Source of the DNA: Polytrichum commune
Lineage: Eukaryota > Streptophyta > Polytrichopsida > Polytrichales > Polytrichaceae
Assembly (NCBI GenBank): GCA_950295325.1
Contig: OX485808.1
Location: 9,302,501 to 9,366,500 of the forward strand
DNA: 64,000 nt
Direction of reading: 5' to 3'
Shown: one piece after another, positions 1-12,462 of the stretch
Numbering within the stretch: the stretch's first letter is position 1
Layout of the letters: each line of letters begins with the position of its first letter
Made by a program: the position numbers and the translations under genes
Notes under the pieces: generated by a model
The model's input: only the letters and a program-made list of their open reading frames with translations
What the model was told of the DNA's origin: nothing
Database searches by the model: none

Positions 1-185
1 TCAGAAACTTATGATTTTCTGAGTATACCCCATCCATAACGTTGTCCCACAAGTCTAATTCCAAATAACATATCATTTATTTATACCTTATATTATATTA
101 TCTATTTTTTTTATATGTTTTATATTCTATCTTCATTGTTTCATTTTGGTCATCTTATGAACACTTGCACTAATCTATCATTTGA

Positions 186-834
186 ATGACAAAGATAATT
201 TTAAATGGTAAGTCACAAAATTATAACCTCAATGTTAATGAGGATTTTGTAATGTTTTTGACCTCCAAGTTAATTACGTGCTCTCGGGGGGTTCACTCCC
301 TCTTATATTTTGCATACACGTGCGTTCGGGACCTATTTATTGGGGGGGTTATTTACCTTGCAGAAAAGATTATAAGGTGATGGTATTTTACATGTAAAAA
401 GCCTGGAAATATTATATGTGATGGTATTTTACATGTAAATATGTTTCACTATTTTAAAATCCCCTATTTTACATGTACATTTTTTACAAAATTTATCTAC
501 AATGAATATATTGGACCCTATTTTTTATCGCACGTTGTTCTACGATTTTTGCCAGTGAACCCCCCGAGTACGTGCTTCATTGATGGTTTCACTTCCGGAA
601 TGAAATCCCAATCAATTGCTTATTTACTAATTGGAAGTGCACATATATATTGGATTTTAGACCTTGAAGGTGAAGTGCACTCAATATGGGATTTGTAGTC
701 AAGCGGCCTTCAAGAATGCAAGGGCAATGTTTTTTTCGAAGTTGGCCAAGGCGGACAACAATTTTCGGTCGGGTTTAGAAAATTTCTCTAGAAGGTTGCC
801 CCAACCCGGATTTGATACCTCCGAAAGTTTGTGA
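186..834 (+). pseudogene. Unrecognised broken coding region split by a MITE
   Basis: An ATG at 186 opens a frame that runs to the inserted element at 283. If the element and one copy of its target duplication are removed, the same frame continues from 577 to a stop at about 696 with no break (…SKLITC then FIDGFTSGMKSQSIAYLLIG…). A second frame overlaps the end and continues from about 660 to a TGA at 832-834 (CTQYGICSQAAFKNARAMFF…, then SKLAKADNNF…), so a frameshift probably lies near 660-700. The composition looks like real protein, but I do not recognise the family. Reading through the insertion site shows that the element landed in an exon of a formerly coding gene. No start context or upstream exon could be established. 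Confidence 0.5.
283..568. mobile_element. MITE of the CTCGGGG family, copy 1
   Basis: The element is 286 bp with inverted ends CTCGGGGGGTTCACT and AGTGAACCCCCCGAG. It is flanked by a perfect 8-bp target duplication TACGTGCT (275-282 and 569-576). Inside are two direct copies of GTGATGGTATTTTACATGTA and a subterminal CACGTGCG. It codes for nothing. The same ends and duplication length recur at 28949, 35136 and 51584, and in diverged form at 47282. An 8-bp duplication suits the hAT superfamily, but the family's linked protein (see 58517-62256) is not a recognised hAT transposase. Confidence 0.9.
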
Positions 835-2640
835 GGGGGTATTTAACATCCGCCCATGTTATTTTTTCTTAAAAATAACCGGATTAGTAGTGATAGGTTG
901 GTAACACAAGATGCCCCCACTTTCTTCTATATGAGGCATTATTTATTTTTTATATCTATACCCCTTTATATTGGTGCCTTAAGTATTAGATTAGACTAGG
1001 ATTTTTAAAACTACTAAAACTTGATATTTTTGAAACCCTTGAGACAAGGAGCCGACGATGTATGGAAATGTCTAAAGTGGTTCATCTCATCTGCAAAGAT
1101 GAATGAACTCTCACTAATGAGAATACATGAGTGCCACGAATCCCCGGCCTGTTGCATTTATGAAATACACCGTAGAAGTTTGTGTGTGTATGGTTGTAAG
1201 AAGGAGACTCTTCAAATCAACATCCCGCCCAATTCAAGGTCTAGAACGTTTTGGAGCTTAATTCACATCAAATTGATTAGATGCATTAAGGTGAGGTTGG
1301 TTGATCTAATTAATTTTTTCATTGGTCCATCAATCGAGAGTGTTATTTGCATAAATACAACATCTTTATCATTTAATGACATATAACATGGTGTTTATGA
1401 TTGCCGCTAGAATTTATTGAACTGCTATCCAAACTATCTTTGTTGTGTTATATTGCATCCATTTGCAGAGTCACTTTCACCTAAATCTGTCATCCAAAAA
1501 CATCATTCATTGTGATACGTCATTTGCCTAGGGAACATTTTTCCTAATTTGTTCCTTAGAGCTTGGTTTGAGGTCACATATTGGTAATAGGCTAGGATAC
1601 CACAACAATGAAAGTGATGGACCTTGGGCTAGTATCACGGTTGGTAGACATTTGCATTATCTGTGTTTTGATTGGGTTTGAACTTAAATTTTTTTTGACA
1701 TATGATAAGATGTGAAATAAATACATAACATCAATTGTGGGCCAACATGGATAAGAAACATTTGTCAGTAGGAGTGACTAAGCCTACCCTATGAACAATA
1801 GGCAATTTTCCATATGATTCAGGATCCTACTTACTATGATGACACATCCTTTTGTTTCTTCTTCTTTTCCTATATTGTTTTCTCTTCTAAAGAGGATTTA
1901 GTTGGAATCAACATTTTCAAGTTAGTAGAGATTCATTCACATAGATCAAATGAATTATGCCGGTGATAGATGCATTTGAATCCTTCCTGAGATTTACAAA
2001 TATGAATTTCAAGGTGTGGTATCTCAACTTGTGGCTTGACAAAACATGCCTTCAAGTTTCATGAACTGTATTGTTTTTAGGATTTATCCCTTATTAGTAG
2101 GCATGCTCATTACATATACAATGAGCATCAATCCCTAAAAAACAACCTCCAACCCAATTTCCGGACGCCAATCGGCTCGACCCAATTCATGATTTTGGCC
2201 CGAATGCCCGCTACCTAGGTATGATTTGCATCCTGGATGGATGATGAGCTTGGGGTTCTTGGTTTTCTCCCTTCACCCAAGTGCCGATTCAGTGAGTCGC
2301 CAATGTTTGAGAGCGATTCCAAATCAATCTGTTGTCGCATTTTCAAAGTAAGTGAGTTCTGTTGCTGCTTGCTGAGAATTAGATGAGATATTTTCTGGCG
2401 CCACATATGAACATTGGTTTCATGTTTATCCAGCTCAAAAATCTCCCCTTGCAAGTTCCTATACTTCTCAGCCTTCCGGTGTTTGAGGTGCTTGGAACGG
2501 TATAAATGGCCATGTAGCATGTAGCATGTAGCATTCATTTTTTGAGGTTTTTTTCTTGTTTCTAGTAGATTCACATCCTTGTTCCAATTTACTTCACTTC
2601 GATTTCTTCCTGTGTTATGTCTGCCCCTGTTTTTTTGTTC
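835..2640. other. Intergenic, no confident gene
   Basis: The stretch is AT-rich with no recognisable domain. A 121-codon open frame at 1021-1386 on the plus strand could be a further piece of the broken gene upstream, but it has no ATG at its start and no recognised motif. The minus-strand frame at 2215-2652 overlaps the beginning of the tandem repeat and looks spurious. Confidence 0.4.
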
Positions 2641-2647
2641 AATGAGA

Positions 2648-3560
2648 AGCAAGAATCGAATTGCATGTTTCTAGTGGGTACATCAGCAGCAGCGATTTTA
2701 GGGTATTCCGGGATTCAACTCTCTTTACATTTGCAATGGAACCTGTTGCAAGTGGTTGAAACCTTAGTCTGGCGCAATTTGGAGGCATTGAGTTGTAACA
2801 CTTCATTGGATCCTTTAAAAGTAGTTTCAGTGAAGAATTCTTCTCTTGCACTTAAACTTTCCAGCAAGAATTGAATTGCATGTTTCTAGTAGGTAAATTC
2901 ATCAGCAGTGATTGTAAGGTACTCTGGGGTTTGATTCTGTTTACTTTTGCTATTTTTTTGGCTCACTCGGCAATTGAACCTCTTGCAAATGGCTGAGTCC
3001 TTAGTCCGGCGCAATTCGGATGCATTGATTTGTAACATTGCATTGAATGTCCTATATGTAGTTTCAGGTGGGAATTCTTCTCTTGCACTCAAGTTTGCAG
3101 GAAGAATTGAATTTGGGTGTTTTTACTAGGTATTCAGCAACAGTGGGTTTAGGGTGCTCTGGGGTTTAACTCTGATTACTTTTGCTATTTTTTTGGCTCA
3201 CCCGGCAATTGAACCTCTTGCAAACGGCTGAAACCTTAGTCCAGTGCCATTCGGATGCATTCAGTTGTAACACATCATTAAATCCTCTGTAGGTAATTTC
3301 AATTAGGATTTCTTCTCTTGTACTCAAGTTTCAAGCAAAAATTGCGTGTTTCCAGTATTCAGCGCCAGTGTTTAGGGTGCTATAGGCTCAACTCATTTAC
3401 TTTTGCGGTTTGTTTGGCTCAATTGAACCGTTCGCAAAGGGCTGAAAACTTTAGTCCAGCGCAATTTGGATGCACTCAGTTGTAACACTTTATTGAATGC
3501 TCTTTAGGTAGTTTTAGGTAGGAATACTTCACCTGTACACAAATTTTCAGCAAGAATTGC
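2648..3560. repeat. Tandem repeat, about 4 units of 215-240 bp
   Basis: Four diverged head-to-tail units begin with AGCAAGAAT-like sequence near 2648, 2863, 3101 and 3334, and a fifth partial unit starts near 3551. Each contains a block like GCAATTGAACCTCTTGCAAA, then TTAGTCCGGCGCAATTCGGA, TGTAACA and TTCTTCTCTTGCACTCAAG in the same order. Unit lengths differ by small indels, so this is an old, decaying array. It lies about 1.3 kb upstream of the rRNA methyltransferase gene. The short open frames inside it are by-products of the repetition. Confidence 0.85.
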
Positions 3561-4803
3561 GTATTTCTAGTAGGTATTCAGCAACAATAGTTAGGGTTCA
3601 ACGATTCTTTCTTCCTTCCCCTTCATAGGGTATACTAGCCACTTGAGGCATTCAAATTTTCAGTGACGAATTTGGCAGGTGAGGAAGCAGGATTGCATGA
3701 GGACCAATTCCTGCTTCACTCTGATGAAGAATGGTAGGGCTTTCGAATCTCTTATACTTGTGCAAGGTAATTTTAGGCTCCTTCTTAGAGTTCTCAATAT
3801 TACTGCTTTGACCGAAAGAATCCTATACCTAATTCATAGATTGATCTTGTGCAGCATTTTGAAGGAGTGGAAATTTGTCGATGCTTGGGCTCAATGCACC
3901 TGCGTGGGTGAGAATTAGGGGGAGAGTTGTGCAGCGGTAAGCCATGTTGGGGAGGGTGATGAAGCAGGGCCTACTCGCTATGTCGAGGGCAAATTTACCT
4001 TGTGCATGGTTTTGACAGCAAGCTCAAAGTCCAGCGTTGTGGACATCACATGCAGCAGGTACTTTACCTGATTTTTTATTTTTGTATGTTTAATGGCATT
4101 TCCTTCTAATTGGCTGTGTGCCAGTGGAAATTCTGTCAACTTAGCTGCTACAAGGGTGAAAATTTTACAGCTTAGCTATTACTGCTAGCTTTGGAGGGAA
4201 GCTTCAGGCAACCATGTTGCGGAGGTTTAGGGTTTAGGATTTATAAACAAAGTGTTCTAATTCGGTCTGTGAGTCCAGAGTTTATACAAATGTTGGAGTG
4301 GTATATAGGTGAGTGCATGGTATTCGATTATGGTATCAAAGAACCTATCCGACCAGTACCAAAAATGTAATATCAGTCAGATATTGATACTTGGTAGGTA
4401 TTGCAAGATGAGAGGTTCTTTTTATACCCAACTTGTATTTAGGTCAATACCATCCTGATGCCATATTGATACTAGGGTAATCTCAGCTAGGTCTGATGTT
4501 CTTGCATGGTATAAAGACTCAGATGGTATCAGACACAAAAAAAATCATCAAATATCTATACCCTGCTCGTACCAACAAAAGGTAAATTCTCATTATATAC
4601 ACCTGACTGGTATTATAAAAAGGTGATACAGTACAACACTGGTTTATACCTTTGTCTCAATTCCATAGACAGAGCAGCTCAAGGAATGTGTTGTATCTGT
4701 CACCATGGTGGAGTCTGATTGAAAACATACAAATTTGGTGTTTCTCACCTGTTAAGCGCTGTTGAATCACAGGAGGCATACAACCGTCTCAAAGGATCAC
4801 AAG
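3561..4803. other. Region upstream of the TlyA-like gene
   Basis: There is no certain coding exon here. A 23-codon frame from an ATG at 3944 (MLGRVMKQGLLAMSRANL…) is basic and could be the start of an organelle-targeting leader for the downstream TlyA-like gene, but no splicing link was proved. Positions 4300-4640 are rich in GGTATxA/GATACC-type words, giving a low-complexity look. Confidence 0.3.
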
Positions 4804-7800
4804 GGTGCGATGCCAGGATTTAAAGAGGAGTGATTATGGTACAGCCAGTTGCCAAACAACACAGAGGTAGGTTATGCTTTCAACTCACCTTCACAATTCC
4901 CTTTCATTTGCGAGCATCTTAATCTGATGTCATTCATGCAACACTAAATGACTGCAGAAAGGATCATTGTAATGATTTTGGAAAGTACTTCTAAATTACA
5001 AAAGTTAAGTGTTAGGGTTTAAATAGAGTGTGTGTTTGCAGGTTGCCGAAGAAAAAACTGAGATTAGATGAATTGTGCATGGAGCAGTTTCCACAATATA
5101 GTCGGACGATGATCCAGTCGTGGATTTTACAAGGTGCAAGCATGTACTTACTGGCCTTGTGTGTAGATTTTTCATTGCTGTGTTTCAATCTGACATGACA
5201 TTGGACTTTGCTGGCTGCACCTAGGACAACCATGTTTTCTTGAAGAAAATGGTAAAATGATGTGCATATCACATGGGCATAGTTGCCACCATGCTTTATG
5301 TCATTCTTCTACTATGCTCAGCCGTTTCAACGAACTATGAAATAAGTGAGGCTAAGTTTCCACTTATAATTTTCTACTATCACCAGTGGTTTGGAAAGAT
5401 AGGTGGTCAATTCGTTGGTACAAGGAATTGAGATTTCCATGTTTAATGGAACAGGTAAGGTGCTGGTTGATGGGAAGCCGGCTGCAAAGGCAGGAACGAC
5501 TGTGAAGGCCACATCCAAAATTGACATTATTGCAGAAGTCCCAAAATATGTATGCAGGTGAGAGGCCTCTTCAGTGAGAGGTAGCACGAAAATAATCTCT
5601 TATGCTCTGCAATTGGATGCAGTGTTGATGTTCAGATGGCATTCTGGAAATGTACCAAATCAAGACCAAGGGGGTCGAGGTATGACCTACTAGTATGGGC
5701 CTGTGCCGTCCCAACCCTTTCCACCTGTACATATGACACATCACTTTTAGTGCAGTTCCCCTACCTTCCAGAACAGTGGAGAACAGTGGGGAACGCTGGG
5801 GAACGCTGGGGAACGTCATGACAACCCAATCACCACCACCACACCTGCCACTATATAGTAGATATACCCAATTTCTACAAGTCTCATATTTCATATGTTT
5901 ATAGGCTCTAAACTTTGTTTAGTACATTATCTTGTGTCAAGGAGAAATTAAACATACACTAATATGTTATAGTGATGTTTCAAATGCTAGTATTTTTTTT
6001 GCACAAGATGTGTATTTTAGACCAAATATTCGATAAGATTAAGGTATTTAACTGATTTGAAAAGTGAACTTGAAGAATGAGTTAATTTTAGATAGGGTCA
6101 CTTTTGACATAATTAGCTAAAAATGATAGCATGTAGGTCAAATACACGTTTTTGTGCATGAAGAGGCCCAGATAATCAATGTACAAGTGGCTGCTAGTGT
6201 AGTTTACTGTAGGTAACAGACGAAAAAAAGGATTAAGTTATTGTTTGTATTCAGAGCAGGGTACAAGATGGAAGCTGCTTTGCAGCAGTTCGCACATGAT
6301 GTGACAGGGAAGGTAGTTCTTGATGCTGGTCTGTAAACAGGTGGCTTCACAGATTGCCTACTACAGAATGGAGCCTCAAAAATCTATGGTGTTGACGTTG
6401 GTTATGGCCAGGTAAGACTCTCACTTTAAGTCTTGTTTTACTCAACATATTTTTATTTGTTGGAATCCACAAAGTTTTGTTGAAGCAGACTCCATTGTTG
6501 CAAGTGGAAATTAACATTTTAATCAGGAAGATATCAACAATCAATAAATACTCTTGTGTGTTCCAGGTTGCAGAGAAGATTCGTGTTGACGAGCGTGTGA
6601 GCATCATAGAGAGAACGAATCTCCGCTATCTACCTGGTCTTCCCGAATTGGTGGACTTGGTCACACTTGATCTATCGTTCATCTCTATTCTACTAGTAGG
6701 ACTTGCAACCCTGTTATTGCAATGATTCTGTTTTTAGGTTCACAAAAATCAACTTAGTTATTTAAGTCTCATAAAAAGTCAATTCCTCTTCATATAGCAG
6801 CATGCTTAGGTTCGATTGGAGTATGGTTGTCTTTGTTCTACCTTGACTAATTGCCTGCTTGTATTGGTGTAGGTGATGCCAGCTGTATGTTCTGTGATGA
6901 AGCATGAATCATCTATAATCACGCTCATCAAGCCTCAATTTGAGGCTCGCCGTAACCAGGTTCGCAACCTGAATTTGTCAAATCTCATATTGGGTCTGCA
7001 CATTCTGGAATAGCTTATTAGTTGGGAGGAAATATGCTGCCTCTTTCTCTTCTACTGGCATCTCATGGTTCTTTGTAGCAAGTAATTTTTAGCAATTTAT
7101 ATGGAAGGTTGTTTGTTACTCGCCCAAAAGTCTCATTTATTTGCATCAGTGCTGGGGAGGATGTTTTGTGACTTTTGTAGCTGCATGTGTTGGATGGATG
7201 GGCAGGTTGGAGGAGGTGGCATTGTACGGGATCCAGCTGTGCACAAAGAGGTAAATTGTGCAAAATGTATTTCAATTTAGCACGTCCTGTTTTGACTTTG
7301 ACTCTATAGTAGAAGCTATGTCAATTCTTGAGTTTGTAATCATTCTAGTAAATCTGTCACTTCAGTAGGGTGAATCTGCAAAATCTCTCAAAGAGGGACC
7401 AAACAGGAGTTTGGTGCCTCTTTGAAGGACATTTCCATTAAGAGCTCATTAGAGCATTCTGTGTCAGTTTATTTTTGAAACTCCTTGGACCTCGTCTTTC
7501 AATCCACTAAACTTTGAGAGGACTTTTGGATCTAAAATAGGGTTTTGAGCCATTGGACCCACCACCCAAAAAATCCCGGATTGGCCTATACTAGGATCGG
7601 TTAGCGTGGTTCACCGATCCTAACCTGGGCCCACTCTTTTAGCATGTTGATTTGAGCCTTATTAAAACTTAGGTCACATTAGAGTTATTCATGAAGTAAA
7701 GTGGATGAAACAATGGGTTTAGTCCCAAACCGTGAGTTAATGAGAATTAACACAAAGTCACCCAAGTTTGCTTAATGCTTAAATTGTCATCCATAAGGAG

Positions 7801-8547
7801 TGGTGTCGGGCTTTTGAAACCCGGCTCTCTAGCTTGTCCTACTAGGATGGGTGGGCCAAGCTAGCCTTGCATAGGCTGATTTGGGATTTAGGACAATGGG
7901 TCCCATATCCTAAAATTCTCTCAAAGTTTGAGAGGTGGGAATGGGTGGACCCAAAATTTGCACCCAACTTTCAAAATAGGCTCCAAAACACGATAAGCTA
8001 GCAAACTCTTCATAGAAAGTTTTCTCAAAGAAGGATCAAACCCACGATTTTTGTATCTCTTTGAGGGTCTTTGCGGATAACTCTATTATGCTCTCAAACT
8101 CACCATATAGGGGAGTTTGACCCAAAGTCTTTACAGATAACTCTAAAATCATAGAATTTCAGGAAACCAGGTGATAAAGATACAGAAGCATAGGTTGTCC
8201 TCATCCATCTATTGGGGCTGTATTTGATATGTTCAGTCTTTTATTTTCCCTGTCCATCTGGATGTCTTGTATTTCTTAGGACTTTTCCTCCCTTATGCCA
8301 AATACAAAAGTTTCATGTGAAAAATTGTTGATGAAAATGGTGGCTATTGACATTTTTCAGTGTACTCTTTGAACAGGTTTTGGAGCGTGTGATTAAGGGT
8401 GTGGAGGGTTTTGGTTTCTGCTGTCAAGGATGGATCCAGTCTCCCATCACAGGTGCAGAGGGTAATGTAGAATTTCTTGCATGTTTCCATCGGCTTCCCG
8501 CTGTCACCCAGACTTCTCCCTTGCCAGACGTGATCGTCGAGCAATGA
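4804..8547 (+). pseudogene. TlyA/FtsJ-like rRNA methyltransferase, one internal stop
   Basis: This is a plant homologue of bacterial TlyA (hemolysin A family), an S4-domain plus FtsJ-fold 2'-O-methyltransferase acting on rRNA; plant members are expected in organelles. Exons with GT-AG borders: about 4804-4866 (approximate start), 5042-5133, 5455-5557, 6255-6411, 6567-6695, 6873-6959, 7206-7250 and 8377-8547. Exons 2-3 give the S4 domain (KKKLRLDELCMEQFPQYSRT, then GKVLVDGKPAAKAG). Exon 4 holds the SAM-binding segment [19 protein letters not shown] and exon 5 LVTLDLSFIS. Exon 6 has LIKPQFEARR, exon 7 GGGGIVRDPAVHKE, and the last exon ends near EFLACFHR, close to the family's usual C-terminus. 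The lesion is TAA at 6334-6336, where the family has Ser (one change from TCA), inside the SAM-binding loop. Splice sites and other exons look intact, so the break is recent or an assembly error. The true 5' end is unresolved. Confidence 0.85.
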
Positions 8548-9852
8548 AATGGAAACCTTGTTGCTCATAGGGATGATTGTAGGATATTGATTGTTTCAAA
8601 AGAACAAGGATAACTCTGGCTAAGTGTACATTTTTTCATGACAACCTCACTTTTGGTCCTATGAATGTCTGATGATGCTTGCTTTACCAGGATCTACTAG
8701 GATGTGTAACAATGTCTTTTTAATGAATGACTGTAGACACATGTTGGAAGATTGTCAGTCGTGTTACAGAAAAATAACTTTGACCTTGAGGCCAATGTGA
8801 ATCTGAGCTCGTTGACCTAAGGTTGTTCATGGGTCGGCTTGTGAAATGGACTCCACATGACACATGAAAAACACACTTGAGCCAAGATAAAATTGAAAAT
8901 AAATATGCTATAAGCATAAAATTTGATCCAAACTTTTCTTTGTGGTATGTAGAAATAATATGTATTCGTTTGTAGGTAAGAAGTTGTAAAGGAGAAGGTT
9001 ATATGAGGCACATGATTGACGCATTCCTAGAATTTGGTTTGCATTTTGGCCACTCAATTTTTAACACTCTCAAAGGTGTAGAATCTACAAAATAGGTCTT
9101 TTGCTCAATCTCAATGGTCAGAAAATGTATCGTAATCTAACTCAAACATCTTGTGAAAGGAGTATCTCCAATAAAGGCTTGGAAATTGATGATTTGGTCC
9201 TTTGACCAAAAATCAACTACTTTATGAATGCCCAAGCATTTACGGGTAGGCGGCAAGATAGGTTAGATAATTTATGGTAGTGTGATGGATGTTTTTCATC
9301 CTTTTTTTGATGAGTTTAGGGGGTATGTGTAAGTTTTTTAGTATTTCCATGCTTTGTGTGTGGATAAATCCACAAATTCCCACAGTATTGATAATGAGTG
9401 AGTTAATTATCCATCCTTGTTCTTCTACTATTGAAAATAAGGGGGTTGCATTTGTCTTGTTTGGTTTTGATGGCTTGGTTTGTGAATTTGTCATATATGA
9501 ATGTAAATTCTATTATTTTTACAACTAGGTTGGGAGCGGGTGGGTATGGATTATTTTGTTCTTGTGTTGCTCCTTGTATATACATCAAGTTTGGGGGCAT
9601 TTCCTAGCTAGGCATGTGCATGGTTAGAGCCATGAAGGGATGGTGTGGTCTTGTGGGCATTTTTTTTTATTACCGGCGTTTGTGAGTGTGTAAGTTAGTG
9701 TTGAGTGTGTAAGTTTGTTTAGGTGGTGGCATTGTGCTTTGCTATTCTGAGGCCTTCAAGGAAATTATGGTTGTATAGTGATAGTAAGTAGGGCCATGTG
9801 TCTTTGTCATTGCTATGGCATAGTGTGCATTGAATTTTGTGAATGCTCACTA
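8548..9852. other. Intergenic, nothing recognised
   Basis: This is AT-rich sequence after the TlyA-like stop. The overlapping open frames at 9240-9600 on both strands lack any recognisable motif. A run of T at 9661-9668 and GTGTGTAAGTT-type repeats near 9690-9720 are the only notable structure. Confidence 0.4.
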
Positions 9853-10181
9853 CACTAAATATGATATTTAGTGTTTGATACACTAAATACGAACACATAC
9901 ACTAAATATCACTAACCCTATGAAAGTAAGTAACATCAAATGTAAACTCAAACACTAAATATCAACTACGGTAATATGTGGAAGTTACATGCACGAATTT
10001 AGTGTTAGTAAGGATATGAAAAAAAATTAACAATGATAAAAGGAGAAGGGAGGTAGCGGTAGGGAAGGTGGCGGCGCATTTATGTCTAACACTAATTATC
10101 AAAGAATTGAAAATTAGCGTTGAGCAGGTTAGGGTGGTAACAACACTAAATATAATCAAACACTAAATATCATATTTAGTG
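9853..10181. mobile_element. MITE with 27-bp perfect inverted ends
   Basis: This non-coding 329-bp element starts CACTAAATATGATATTTAGT and ends with its exact inverse; the match extends 27 bp. TA flanks both ends (9851-9852 and 10182-10183), which would fit a TA target duplication, but the exact borders are ambiguous because the termini are themselves palindromic (ACACTAAATAT/ATATTTAGTGT). Several more CACTAAAT/ATTTAGTG words lie inside. The superfamily is unresolved: TA flanks suggest Tc1/mariner, and the subterminal repeats resemble CACTA elements. Confidence 0.75.
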
Positions 10182-10183
10182 TA

Positions 10184-12462
10184 GCGTTTAAGTGTAATAT
10201 AAAAGCATAAGTCACGGGACTTTCAACCCACTCTCAATTGAATGTTATTTCATACCATTTTGTTCATGTGGGTCTTTCTACACAATAAGGGGCAATTTAC
10301 CCCAGAGTTTGAGGGCCCATGACCATTCAATCTAGAATCTCTCATTAGTGGAAACTGTCCCACTTCTTTCTACACTGGAACTTGAGAATCTAAGAGACGA
10401 AGGAAGTTGGAATAGATGAAAAACCTACATGGACTTTTACATGGCATGCAATGGATATTGTTTCAAGGTCATATATTTTGCGTCAAGCCCACCTCAAAGA
10501 AGTGATTCTAACATGGTACTAGGAGATACCATGACACTTCAAAATCTCACAACCCTTGATTAGTATACAAGTCGGCAATTTCCACCAATGAGAGATATAA
10601 AATTTCAAGGTTCATGGGCCCTTGAACTCTAGTATATTGAAATTCACGCTCTATTTTAAGGGTATTCTTACAATAATGAACATGGACCATGACCATTGTT
10701 TTCTAAACTCCTTCAATGAATGACAAATGAGTGGCAATCCACTCCACTTCACACTAGGTCACCAAAAAGAAGATTGATCATGTCAAAAATAAACAAGAAA
10801 GTGACATAGAGTCTTACATGTCTAGAAGTGGATAATGTTTGGCGGTCACCTTGATTTTGCAATGAAACAACCCAAATAGGTTGTCTAAGCATAAAAGAAA
10901 GTGAGTACCTAATTTTGATACCATCACCTTGTAGCAATAGTAGATGTATTGGTTATGAATACATTTTTAATTAAAACAATTACATCCCACTCTAAGTCCT
11001 ATTTATACTATATCCTATGACCAAGGTTCTGAAAAAGTGATGTGGATTTTTCTTGGTCATGGCTTTGGACTGTTGACTATGACCATGAAAAATCATTAAT
11101 CATAAATGGTCCTGAAGTGCCTCTTTATTTAGTGTACATTTAAGCAGCCCTCCACCATTTGCCATTTATCCATATTAAGGTAGATGTGTTATTTCAAATA
11201 CTTTTCTATCTACACCCACTTCTTGTAGGATATGAAACACATAATCAATGCAAAAATCATTAACAAGTCCAAATTGTGTTTGCAACCATTAGCTTCGTAG
11301 TTTTTGGAGCTCATATGAACATCCTATTCATTATCAAAAGTGAAGATTCTTAGTTCATGAAGTGATCAAATAAGTACCCTCAATCATGTTGACTATTGAG
11401 CCTAGAATGATTAGCATGTTTTGAGCACATAGTCCACTCTCTTGTCAACACATCTTTTATCAGTTTCGTTCTTAGATCCACACCCAACCGCGTACTAGTC
11501 TAAGGGTCCACCCACATTGGCTAGTGAAGAGAATTAGCTAACTTATGAGTTAATGAAGATCAACTAATCAAAATGCTAGCTAACTACAATTATGGTCAAA
11601 TCACCTACACCACCTAGTTAGGAGAATCAACTAACAACATGACTTAGTGAGAATTCACTTACTAATATGCTAGCTAACTAATTGCACAACCTGTCACCCA
11701 CAAATTCTAGTTATGACTAATCAAAGGTTGGCCAATGTAAGAGAGGAGCTAAAGTTGATCGACCAAAGTTTAACTCAACTTGCCTAAGTTTTGAACATGA
11801 CGTTAATTATGATACATTATAATTTACGTGGCTCACACCATTTGTGTTTCATTATAATTAAACTATGATTGATATAATTTTAGAATAAAAATGGTGTTAT
11901 AGTATTATGTCATCAATATATTATTATTATCGATTAAGATATTTATGCTAAATTTAAGATGTTGTAAGAAATAATGCAGTCCACCTCGTAGTGGAACAAA
12001 GTTGAGATGGGGAAAATGAGATGCAAACCTTTGAGAGAAATATCGGGCTAGTCATTGGTAGAGAGTTGGTTAGCATGAGGGGTATGAATGAGTTAAGATT
12101 CCCTCACAAAATCAAGGTCCAAAAGATTAGCTAACTTCTAGTTTGATGACTTTCACTTAAACCTTAATTTTAACTAGGTGAATGCGGGCGTGAGATTGAT
12201 TAGCTCTCACAGAGGCTAGCTACCTCATATGTTAGCCAATTCTCTTAACCATATTGTGGTGTTGGCACAATTTGACTAATTTGAATGGTTCCTTACTCTA
12301 ACCGAAGCCTTAACCAGGAAGTGCAGGTGGACCCAAATCAAGCGTCCATATTATTGCTATGTTTGATTTAGGCACGTCTTCCTTAACTTAGATGGATTGC
12401 ATCCACCCATCATCTCTCCCTGCTAAATCTCTTCTCTCTGCTCGTCCATCACCTTTTTGTAG
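10184..12462. other. Intergenic, nothing recognised
   Basis: No domain or convincing exon is visible. Scattered GCTAACTA/TTAGCTAAC words recur at 11500-11700 and 12040-12260 without a fixed period. Confidence 0.4.
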
